Shown here one piece after another: positions 57,142 through 64,000 of a stretch of 64,000 bases of DNA (positions are counted from its first letter, which is position 1; every line of letters starts with the position of its first letter). Location: positions 2,790,001-2,854,000 of the forward strand of contig NZ_JAUSWJ010000001.1 of NCBI RefSeq assembly GCF_030815145.1. The letters run 5' to 3'. The notes beneath the pieces are model-generated. The model ran no database searches and was not told the origin of the DNA. It saw nothing but the letters and a program-made list of their open reading frames with translations. Made by a program: the position numbers and the translations under genes. Source of the DNA: Kaistia geumhonensis (lineage in GTDB: Bacteria; Pseudomonadota; Alphaproteobacteria; Rhizobiales; Kaistiaceae).

Positions 57142-58662
57142 ATGCTGAAAGCCCGCCTCGTCGTCGACCGCGACTTCGTACTCTCCGACATCGACCGCCG
57201 CGTCTTCGGCGCCTTCGTCGAGCATATGGGCCGCTGCGTCTATGGCGGCATCTTCGAGCCGGGCCATCCGACCGCCGACGAGCAGGGCTTCCGCGGCGAC
57301 GTGCTGGAGCTGACGCGCGAACTCGGCGCGACCATCATCCGCTATCCGGGCGGCAACTTCCTCTCCGGCTACAACTGGGAGGACGGCGTCGGCCCGCGCG
57401 AGGACCGGCCGGTGCGCCGTGACCTCGCCTGGTTCTCGACCGAGACCAACCAGTTCGGCACCAACGAGTTCATGGACTGGTCGAAGAAGGCCGGCATCGA
57501 GCCGATGTTCGGCGTCAATCTCGGCACCAAGGGCCCCGACGAGGCGCGCCGCTTCCTCGAATACTGCAACCATTCCGGCGGCTCGGAACTCTCCGACCTG
57601 CGCCGCAGCCATGGCTACGAGAAGCCGCACGACATCAAGTTCTGGTGCCTCGGCAACGAGATGGACGGTCCCTGGCAGATCTGCCACAAGACGGCCGAGG
57701 AATATGGCCGCGTGGCGCTCGAAACGGCCAAGGTGATGCGCTGGGTCGATCCGACGATCCAGCTCGCGGCCTGCGGTTCCTCGCATCGCAACATGCCGAC
57801 CTACGGTTCCTGGGAATACCAGGTCCTCGATCATTGCTATGACGAGGTCGACTTCATCTCGCTGCACACCTATTTCAACAACAACGCCGACTCGGCGTCG
57901 GAGTATTTCGGCGTCATCGAGCTGCTCGACGCCTTCATCAAGGAAGTCGCGGCGATCTGCGACGCGGTCGGCGCCAAGCGCCGCTCCTACAAGAAGATCA
58001 TGCTGTCGCTCGACGAGTGGAACGTCTGGTACAAGACGCACAAGATCGAGCATATGAGGAAGCCCGGCTGGCCCGAGGCGCCGCCGCTGATCGAGGAAGT
58101 CTACAACGCCGAGGACGCGCTGATCGTCGGCGGCGCCCTCATCGCCATCCTGAACAATGCCGACCGCGTGAAGACCGCCTGCCTCGCGCAGCTCGTCAAC
58201 GTCATCGGCCCGATCATGACAGAGACCGGCGGCGCCGCCTGGCGGCAGACGATCTTCCATCCCTTCGCGCTGGCTTCGAAATACGGCCATGGCCGCGTGA
58301 TGCGGACGGTGTCGGATTCGCCGAGCTATTCCGCCAAGACCTTCCCGGAGATCCCCTATCTCTACGCGACGGTGATCGACAATCCGGCCGACGGCACCAC
58401 GACGGTGATCGCGCTCAACCGCAGCCTCTCCGACAATCTCGAGGTCGATATCGAGCTGCGCGGCCTCGGCGCCGAGCGCAGCCTCGTCGCCGCGACCGAG
58501 ATCCATCATGCGAACCTCAAGGCGGTCAACACCAAGGACGCGCCGAACACCGTGGCGCCGAAGACCAATGCCGATGTCGCGATCGACGGCGAGACCGTGC
58601 GGGTCAAGCTGAAGCCGGCGTCGTTCAACGTCATCGTGACCAGGGCGGCGCAGCCCAACTGA
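57142..58662 (+). CDS. Alpha-L-arabinofuranosidase (GH51)
   Basis: The 506-residue enzyme releases terminal L-arabinofuranose from arabinan, arabinoxylan or small glycosides. It has the GH51 opening VDRDFVLSDIDRRVFGAFVEHMGRCVYGGIF, the acid/base Glu in CLGNEMDGPW (E173), the nucleophile Glu in SLDEWNVW (E292), and the C-terminal beta-sandwich domain. There is no signal peptide, so it acts in the cytoplasm on imported oligosaccharides, consistent with its place after the importer genes. Confidence 0.95.
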   Translation: MLKARLVVDRDFVLSDIDRRVFGAFVEHMGRCVYGGIFEPGHPTADEQGFRGDVLELTRELGATIIRYPGGNFLSGYNWEDGVGPREDRPVRRDLAWFSTETNQFGTNEFMDWSKKAGIEPMFGVNLGTKGPDEARRFLEYCNHSGGSELSDLRRSHGYEKPHDIKFWCLGNEMDGPWQICHKTAEEYGRVALETAKVMRWVDPTIQLAACGSSHRNMPTYGSWEYQVLDHCYDEVDFISLHTYFNNNADSASEYFGVIELLDAFIKEVAAICDAVGAKRRSYKKIMLSLDEWNVWYKTHKIEHMRKPGWPEAPPLIEEVYNAEDALIVGGALIAILNNADRVKTACLAQLVNVIGPIMTETGGAAWRQTIFHPFALASKYGHGRVMRTVSDSPSYSAKTFPEIPYLYATVIDNPADGTTTVIALNRSLSDNLEVDIELRGLGAERSLVAATEIHHANLKAVNTKDAPNTVAPKTNADVAIDGETVRVKLKPASFNVIVTRAAQPN

Positions 58663-58688
58663 GGCGCGCCGCGTCGCCGACCTGAAAT

Positions 58689-58722
58689 CGCGCTTCCGCC
58701 GCGCGGCGGGGCGCGGTTTTTT
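58689..58722 (+). terminator. Intrinsic terminator after the arabinofuranosidase gene
   Basis: A GC-rich hairpin whose inner stem is CCGCC (58696-58700) with GGCGG (58705-58709) around the loop GCGC, extended by wobble pairs and a lower CGCG stem with one bulge, is followed by six T (58717-58722). It should end the sugar operon and isolate ccmC. Confidence 0.65.
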
Positions 58723-58780
58723 GATCGGCGCGCGGATCGGCGCCGTTGCGGCTCCGCGGCGGCGCCCCTATGACAAGGGC

Positions 58781-59521
58781 ATGCCGCTCGTCGACCTCGC
58801 CAATCCGACCCGCTTCATCGCGCTCGCCGACCGGGTGCTGCCGATCCTCTGGGTCGTGGCGGTGCTGGTGCTGGGCATCGGCCTTTATCTCGGCCTCTTC
58901 GTCGCGCCGCCGGATTACCAGCAGGGCGAGACGGTGCGGATCATGTTCATCCATGTGCCCGCCGCCTGGCTGTCGATGTTCGGCTATGGGCTGATGGCGG
59001 CCTCGGCGCTCGGAACGCTGGTCTGGCGCCATCCGCTCGCCGATGTCGCCGCGCGCTCGATCGCGCCGATCGGCGCCGCCTTCACGCTGATCGCCCTCGT
59101 CACCGGCTCGCTCTGGGGCAAGCCGATGTGGGGCACCTGGTGGGAATGGGATGCGCGGCTCACCTCGGTTCTGGTGCTCTTCCTCATGTATCTCGGCCTC
59201 ATTGCGCTCTGGAACGCCATCGACGATCCGAACCGCGCCGGCCGCGTCGCCGCCGTGCTGATCCTCGTCGGCTCGGTGAACATCCCGATCATCAAGTTCT
59301 CGGTCGACTGGTGGAACACGCTGCATCAGGGCGCCAGTGTCTTCCGCATGGGCGGCTCGACCATCGACGCCAGCATGCTCTATCCACTGCTGATCTCGGC
59401 GTTCGGCGCGACGCTCGTCTTCATCGCCCTCGTGCTCATGGCGATGAAGAACGAGATCCTGCGCCGCCGCATCCGCGCGCTCCGCCTCGTCGCCGCCAGC
59501 CAGCCGGTCGGAGCCGCCTGA
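58781..59521 (+). CDS. ccmC: Haem transporter/handling membrane protein CcmC
   Basis: CcmC positions haem for transfer to CcmE in cytochrome c maturation. The 246-residue inner-membrane protein has six helices, the tryptophan-rich haem-handling WGTWWEWDARLTS (117-129) and flanking conserved His residues in RIMFIHVPAAW and WWNTLHQGAS. The ATG at 58781 gives MPLVDLANPTRFI. ccmA and ccmB, which normally come first, are not in the window. Confidence 0.95.
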   Translation: MPLVDLANPTRFIALADRVLPILWVVAVLVLGIGLYLGLFVAPPDYQQGETVRIMFIHVPAAWLSMFGYGLMAASALGTLVWRHPLADVAARSIAPIGAAFTLIALVTGSLWGKPMWGTWWEWDARLTSVLVLFLMYLGLIALWNAIDDPNRAGRVAAVLILVGSVNIPIIKFSVDWWNTLHQGASVFRMGGSTIDASMLYPLLISAFGATLVFIALVLMAMKNEILRRRIRALRLVAASQPVGAA

Positions 59522-59523
59522 GC

Positions 59524-59724
59524 ATGCTGGGCGATCATGCCGGGTTCATCCTCGCCGCCTACGGCCTCTCGGCGCTGATCGTGCTGGCGCTGGTCGTCTG
59601 GGTGGTCGTGGACGGCCGCACGCAGCGCCGCCGCCTCGCCGATCTCGAGGCGCGCGGCATCCGCCGCCGCTCGCGCCGCGCCGGGAGCGAGGCGGAGAGC
59701 GGAGCGGGGGAGGGCCGGGCATGA
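59524..59724 (+). CDS. ccmD: Haem exporter protein CcmD
   Basis: A 66-residue protein with one membrane helix (FILAAYGLSALIVLALVVWVVV), followed by a basic cytoplasmic tail DGRTQRRRLADLEARGIRRRS, the typical CcmD layout. It stabilises CcmE-CcmABC complexes. It starts two bases after ccmC and overlaps ccmG by four bases. Confidence 0.9.
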   Translation: MLGDHAGFILAAYGLSALIVLALVVWVVVDGRTQRRRLADLEARGIRRRSRRAGSEAESGAGEGRA

Positions 59725-60311
59725 GCGGCACCGACGCCGATCCGAAGCCGCAGCGCCGGCTCGGCCGCCGCATCGCCATCGTTGCGCCGCTCGTGGTGTT
59801 CGCCGCGCTTGCGGTGCTGTTCCTCGTCCGCCTCGAGCAGGGGGGCGATCCCTCGCTGGTGCCCTCGGTGCTGATCGGCAAGGAAGCGCCGGCGACCGCG
59901 CTGCCGCCGGTGGAGGGGCTGGACGTGCCCGGCCTCGCCAGCGCCGACCTCGCGACGGGCAAGCCGATGCTGGTCAATATCTGGGCCTCGTGGTGCGCGC
60001 CCTGCCGCGAGGAGCATCCGGTTCTCGAAAAGCTCGCGACCGATCCGCGCCTCACCGTCGTCGGCATCAACTACAAGGACAAGGCGGACAACGCCCGGGC
60101 CTTTCTCGGCCAGTTCGGAAATCCCTATGCCCGCATCGGCGCCGACCAGAACGGCCGCACCGCGATCGACTGGGGCGTCTATGGCGTTCCGGAGAGCTTC
60201 CTCGTCGATGGCAAGGGCATGATCCGCTTCAAGTTCATCGGCCCGCTCACCGAAGAAGCCGTCGCGGCGCAGCTCGTCCCCGAGCTCGAGAAGATCGCCA
60301 AAGGCGGCTGA
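59721..60311 (+). CDS. ccmG: Thiol:disulfide interchange protein CcmG (DsbE)
   Basis: The 196-residue periplasmic thioredoxin-like protein is anchored by one helix (RRIAIVAPLVVFAALAVLFLV) and has the active site WCAPC (91-95) plus the family loop YGVPESFLVDGKG. It reduces apocytochrome c or its carrier before haem attachment. It overlaps the ccmD stop (ATGA). Confidence 0.95.
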   Translation: MSGTDADPKPQRRLGRRIAIVAPLVVFAALAVLFLVRLEQGGDPSLVPSVLIGKEAPATALPPVEGLDVPGLASADLATGKPMLVNIWASWCAPCREEHPVLEKLATDPRLTVVGINYKDKADNARAFLGQFGNPYARIGADQNGRTAIDWGVYGVPESFLVDGKGMIRFKFIGPLTEEAVAAQLVPELEKIAKGG

Positions 60312-60336
60312 GAGGGCGGCTGACGTCTCGTTGCGC

Positions 60337-61242
60337 TCAGAGCGCGGCGATGATCGTCCACCAGGCCCAGGCCGTCACCATGGACAGCGGCACGCCGATG
60401 CCGATCAGCAGCGCGCCGAGATCGGGCTCGAGGTCGTGGTCGAGGGCGATGATGCTGGCCCCGAGCATCGGCGGCATGGCCATTTCCAGCATCGCGACCT
60501 TGGCGACCGGATCGCCGGCTTGCCCCATCGCCACGTAGAGCCCGACCAGCAGCAGCGGTGCCAGCAGGAGCCGGTGCGTGAGCCCGAGGGCGATCGGCGC
60601 CGCATGCCCCCTCAGCCGGTCGAAGCGCAGCGCGCAGCCGACGGCGGCCAGCGCGATCGGCGTCAGCGTGCCGGCCAGCGCGTCGAGCAGCGAGGTCAGC
60701 CAGAGGGGACGCTCGACATCGTTGACGAGCAGCGCCACCACGATGGCGATGAAGGGCGGAAAGGTCACGATCCGCCGTGCGACCTCGCGCCAGTCGAGCT
60801 TGCCGGAACTTGCGACGGCGGCGATGGCGAGGCCGAGGGTCGAGAGCGCCAGATAGGAGCCGAACAGATCGATGACGATGCCGAGGCCGAGCCATTGTTG
60901 CCCGGCGAAGGCGGTGATCATCGGCAGGCCGACGAAGGAGGTGTTGCCCCAGCCGGCGCCCAGCAGCAGCGCGCCGGTGCGCTGGCGCGACCAGCCGAGC
61001 GCCCTGCAGACGGGAACGAGGATCGCGATGGCCGCCAGCGCGCCGAGCCAGGGCGTCGCGGCGGCGAACCACCAGCCGGCGTCGACCGCGAGATGTTCGA
61101 GGCTCTTCAGCGCCGCGGCCGGCAGCGCGACATTGATCACCCAGCCGCCGAGCACCTTGGTCGCGTTCTCGGGCAGCCGCCCCGACCGGCGCAGCACGAT
61201 GCCGATCACGAGGCAGGCGACGATGAGAAGCACTTCCTGCAT
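60337..61242 (-). CDS. AEC-family transporter
   Basis: A 301-residue membrane protein with eight to ten helices and the auxin efflux carrier pattern: LGGWVINVALPAAAL near the start and GWGNTSFVGLPMITAF in the middle. Bacterial members export or take up organic acids; substrate unknown. It is convergent to ccmG (25-base gap). Confidence 0.88.
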   Translation of the reverse strand: MQEVLLIVACLVIGIVLRRSGRLPENATKVLGGWVINVALPAAALKSLEHLAVDAGWWFAAATPWLGALAAIAILVPVCRALGWSRQRTGALLLGAGWGNTSFVGLPMITAFAGQQWLGLGIVIDLFGSYLALSTLGLAIAAVASSGKLDWREVARRIVTFPPFIAIVVALLVNDVERPLWLTSLLDALAGTLTPIALAAVGCALRFDRLRGHAAPIALGLTHRLLLAPLLLVGLYVAMGQAGDPVAKVAMLEMAMPPMLGASIIALDHDLEPDLGALLIGIGVPLSMVTAWAWWTIIAAL

Positions 61243-61280
61243 GGCGCCCCCCGGCTGCCGTCAGAGAGCGTGACGATGCC

Positions 61281-61925
61281 TCAGTCGCGTCCCTTCACGC
61301 CGTCCTTGGCCCCGTCCGGAACCGTCGTCCGCTGGATCAGCGGCAGCTGCGAGAGCGTGAAGAGGAAGGTGAGCGGCATGATGCCGAACACCTTGAACTT
61401 CACCCAGAGATCGGTGGCGGCGGTCGGATCGGCGATGAAGTGGCCGGCGCCGCGCCAGATCACCTCGTTGAGGATCGCCAGCGCGAGGAAGAACAGGCCC
61501 CAGCGGAAGGTGAGCGTCCGCCAGCCCTCGTCGGTGAGGTGGAACACCGAATCGAACACATAGCCGAGCAGCGGCTTGCCGAAGGCGAGGCCGCCGAGCA
61601 GCGTCACCCCGAACAGCGCGTTCACGATGGTCGGCTTCATCTTGATGAAGGTGTCGTCGTGCAGCCAGAGCGTCAGGCTGCCGAAGACGAGCACGATGAC
61701 GCCGGTCACGACCGGCATGATCGGCAGCCGGCGGGTCAGCGCATAGGAGACGGCCAGCGCCAGCAGCGTCGCGACCATGAAGGCGCCGGTCGCCATGTAG
61801 ATGCCGCTGCGCCCGTTCATCACGAAGAACACGCCGAGCGGGCCGAGCTCGAGCGCGAGCTTCAGCACCGGGTTGAGGTCCTTGTGCTTCGGGTCGTTGG
61901 GCGCGCGTTCAAAGAGACTCGGCAT
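61281..61925 (-). CDS. yciB: Septation protein A (YciB/IspZ family)
   Basis: A 214-residue inner-membrane protein of the intracellular septation protein A family with five or six helices: [42 protein letters not shown] and [24 protein letters not shown]. It influences envelope synthesis and division in E. coli; its role here is inferred. It follows ftsY by 32 bases on the same strand. Confidence 0.92.
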   Translation of the reverse strand: MPSLFERAPNDPKHKDLNPVLKLALELGPLGVFFVMNGRSGIYMATGAFMVATLLALAVSYALTRRLPIMPVVTGVIVLVFGSLTLWLHDDTFIKMKPTIVNALFGVTLLGGLAFGKPLLGYVFDSVFHLTDEGWRTLTFRWGLFFLALAILNEVIWRGAGHFIADPTAATDLWVKFKVFGIMPLTFLFTLSQLPLIQRTTVPDGAKDGVKGRD

Positions 61926-61957
61926 CGATGGTTCTTTCCGGACGCTGGAGGCGGTGC

Positions 61958-63082
61958 TCAGCCGGCGAGGCCGGCGATGGCACGGGCGAAATCCTCGGCC
62001 TCGAAGGGCTCGAGATCGTCGACGCCCTCGCCGACGCCGATGAAATGGATGGGCAGGCGGTATTTTTCGGCGATGGCGACGAGGATACCGCCGCGGGCCG
62101 TGCCGTCCAGCTTGGTCATGACGAGGCCGGTCACGCCGGCCGTGCGGCCGAAGATCTCGACCTGGCTCAGCGCGTTCTGGCCCGTCGTCGCGTCGAGCGT
62201 CATCAGCACGGTGTGCGGCGCGGCGGGGTCCTGCTTCTTGATGACGCGGATGATCTTCTCGAGCTCGGCCATCAGCTCGGCGCGGTTCTGAAGGCGCCCG
62301 GCGGTGTCGATGATGAGCACCTCGGTGCCGGCGGCCTGCGCCTCCTTCAGCGCGTCGAAGGCGAGGCCGGCCGCGTCGGCGCCGATGGCGCGCGAGACGA
62401 CGGCGGCGCCGGTGCGCTCGCCCCAGATCTTGAGCTGCTCCACCGCGGCGGCGCGGAAGGTGTCCCCGGCCGCCAGCATCACCGTGCGTCCCTCGGCGCG
62501 CAGCTTCGCCGAGAGCTTGCCGATCGTCGTCGTCTTGCCGGTGCCGTTGACGCCGACGACGAGAATGACATGCGGCTTCAGCGCCGGATCGAGCACCAGC
62601 GGCTTCGCCACCGGGGTGAGGATCTTGGCGACTTCCTCGGCGAGGATCGTCTTGACCTCGTCGCCCTCGATCTCCTTGTCGAAGCGGCCCTTGGCGATCG
62701 CGGCGGTGATGGCGGTCGCCGCCGGCAGGCCGAGATCGGCCTGGATCAGCACGTCCTCGAATTCCTCCAGCGTCTCGGCGTCGAGCTTGCGCTTGGTGAA
62801 GACCGAGGCGATGCCCTGCGAGATCGCGTTCGAGGAACGCGACAGGCCGGCCTTAAGGCGCTGGAACCAGGAGACGCGCGGCGGCTCGGGCGCCGCGACC
62901 GGCTCGGGCTCGGGGGCGGGCGGTGGCGGTGCCACCGGCGGCTCCGGCGTCATCGGCGCGAGCTCGGCCTCGAAGAGCGACGGCCTCGGCTGCTGCGGCT
63001 CCTCGGGGCTCGGCTGCGGCTCGGCGGGCGCGCCGCCGCGGCCGAAGATGCGCTGGAAGAAGCCCTTCTTCTCCTCGGTCAT
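61958..63082 (-). CDS. ftsY: Signal recognition particle receptor FtsY
   Basis: The 374-residue GTPase receives SRP-ribosome complexes at the membrane. It has an acidic and proline-rich N-terminal region (about 1-75, with [18 protein letters not shown]), an N domain, and the G domain with [36 protein letters not shown] and [12 protein letters not shown]. It is followed on the same strand by yciB, and mtaB ends three bases upstream. Confidence 0.97.
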   Translation of the reverse strand: MTEEKKGFFQRIFGRGGAPAEPQPSPEEPQQPRPSLFEAELAPMTPEPPVAPPPPAPEPEPVAAPEPPRVSWFQRLKAGLSRSSNAISQGIASVFTKRKLDAETLEEFEDVLIQADLGLPAATAITAAIAKGRFDKEIEGDEVKTILAEEVAKILTPVAKPLVLDPALKPHVILVVGVNGTGKTTTIGKLSAKLRAEGRTVMLAAGDTFRAAAVEQLKIWGERTGAAVVSRAIGADAAGLAFDALKEAQAAGTEVLIIDTAGRLQNRAELMAELEKIIRVIKKQDPAAPHTVLMTLDATTGQNALSQVEIFGRTAGVTGLVMTKLDGTARGGILVAIAEKYRLPIHFIGVGEGVDDLEPFEAEDFARAIAGLAG

Positions 63083-63085
63083 GGT

Positions 63086-64000
63086 TCAGGCGGCTCCTGC
63101 GATCGGCGTGGCGAGCAGCCGGCTTTCGGCGCGCCCGGTGATGCGGACATCGACGATCGCGCCCGGCGGCGGGCCCTCGATCGCGACATCGGTGAAATGC
63201 TCCGTCCGGCCCCGCCCGCCGCGCTCGACGAGCACGCGCCGGCGATGACCGATCTCGCCGTCGAGGAAGGCGTCGAGCCGCCTCCGGCCGAGGGTGCGCA
63301 GCGCGGCCGCTCGCGCCTTGACCGTTTCGTGCGGCAGCTGCGGCATGCGCGCCGCCGGCGTGCCGGGTCGTGCCGAGAACGGAAAGACATGGAGATGCGT
63401 CAGCCCGCACGCCTCGACGAGTGCGAGGCTGTTGTCGAACATCGCATCCGTCTCGGTCGGGAAGCCGGCGATGAGATCGGCGCCGAACACGGCATCGGGG
63501 CGCAGCGCCCTGACCTCGGCGCAGAAGCGGATCGCGTCGTCGCGCAGGTGCCGCCGCTTCATGCGCTTCAGGATCATGTCGTCGCCGGCCTGTAGCGACA
63601 GGTGGAAATGCGGCATCAGGCGCGGCTCGCCGGCGATCGCCGCCATCAGCGCCGGGTCGACCTCGATCGTATCGAGCGAGGAGAGGCGGAGGCGCGGCAG
63701 GTCCGGCACCAGCTTCAGGATCGTCGCGACCAGCCGGCCGAGCGTCGGCCGTCCCGGCAGGTCGGCGCCATAGGCGGTGAGATCGACGCCGGTCAGCACC
63801 ACTTCGCCAAAGCCGCGCGCGACGAGGCTGCGCACCGTCTCGACGACGCCGCCCATCGGCACCGAGCGCGACGGACCGCGGCCATAAGGAATGATGCAGA
63901 AGGTGCAGCGATGGTCGCATCCGTTCTGAACGGCGACGAAAGCGCGCGTATGCCCCTCGATGCCCGTCACCGCTTCGCCGGCGGCGAGCGCCGCCGTGCC
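63086..64000 (-). CDS. mtaB: tRNA threonylcarbamoyladenosine methylthiotransferase MtaB, 3' part
   Basis: The frame runs off the right edge, so the N-terminal UPF0004 domain is missing from the window. The visible part has the radical-SAM cluster motif GCDHRCTFCIIPYGRGPSR, LTGVDLTAYGADL, HFHLSLQAGDD, GADLIAGFPTETD and a C-terminal TRAM domain. MtaB adds a methylthio group to t6A37 of tRNAs. The order mtaB-ftsY-yciB is common in Hyphomicrobiales. Confidence 0.93.
   Translation of the reverse strand, partial: GTAALAAGEAVTGIEGHTRAFVAVQNGCDHRCTFCIIPYGRGPSRSVPMGGVVETVRSLVARGFGEVVLTGVDLTAYGADLPGRPTLGRLVATILKLVPDLPRLRLSSLDTIEVDPALMAAIAGEPRLMPHFHLSLQAGDDMILKRMKRRHLRDDAIRFCAEVRALRPDAVFGADLIAGFPTETDAMFDNSLALVEACGLTHLHVFPFSARPGTPAARMPQLPHETVKARAAALRTLGRRRLDAFLDGEIGHRRRVLVERGGRGRTEHFTDVAIEGPPPGAIVDVRITGRAESRLLATPIAGAA

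Noticed and set aside
61928-63595. 555-codon plus-strand frame
   Set aside because: Antisense shadow of ftsY and mtaB, both recognised by several motifs.

Overview
The window is about 64 kb of GC-rich DNA carrying the chromosome-origin neighbourhood of an alphaproteobacterium, almost certainly an order Hyphomicrobiales (Rhizobiales) species. The basis is gene order: hisB/hslV-hslU, timA/secB, dnaQ-coaE-aroE-maf-ppsR, then hemE-hemJ-rho, mnmE-mnmG-rsmG-parA-parB, holA-lptE-leuS. A Kaistia- or Bosea-like genus would fit the GC content and gene content, but that is only a guess. No phage, insertion sequence or CRISPR array was recognised.

Layout. 1-11084: protein quality control (hslVU with an acetyltransferase gene between them), a DUF1402 exported protein, a tight minus-strand set (timA-mltA-Smr-XRE), secB, and the five-gene minus-strand run ppsR-maf-aroE-coaE-dnaQ. 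11085-11502: a 418-bp gap between divergent ppsR and hemE, proposed here as oriC. It holds a perfect CtrA box, four CcrM GANTC sites and weak DnaA-like boxes. 11503-22190: plus-strand housekeeping block with haem synthesis (hemE, hemJ), rho, the tRNA-modification pair mnmE/mnmG, rsmG and parAB. One perfect parS site lies between mnmE and mnmG and a near-perfect one lies inside rsmG. A DUF255 gene runs against this block.

22212-34073: holA-lptE-leuS, yggS, a deoxyribosyltransferase-like gene, Trm112, a Lon-N protein, a thioredoxin-TPR protein, a prolyl-tRNA editing protein, tRNA-Gly(GCC) with a bidirectional terminator, a P-loop kinase plus DeoR-type regulator, and glpD. 34077-40641: an uncommon minus-strand cassette of SbcD-like nuclease, SMC-like ATPase, DUF763 and DUF1810; the nuclease has no ATG/GTG/TTG start that keeps its first two catalytic motifs.

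40702-60311 is the accessory-rich part: an ABC-2 exporter, a CUT1 sugar-import operon with amino-sugar features (DeoR regulator, BadF/NagK-like kinase, binding protein, two permeases, SIS isomerase), two glycosyltransferases, a small ArsR/SRPBCC/NTF2 set, a rhodanese, and a second CUT1 operon with a GntR-family regulator and a GH51 arabinofuranosidase. Neither sugar importer has an ATPase gene in the window, so both probably borrow a shared one. The window ends with ccmC-ccmD-ccmG (without ccmAB), an AEC transporter, septation protein A, ftsY and the 3' part of mtaB. Coordinates and motifs were read by eye; no similarity search was run.
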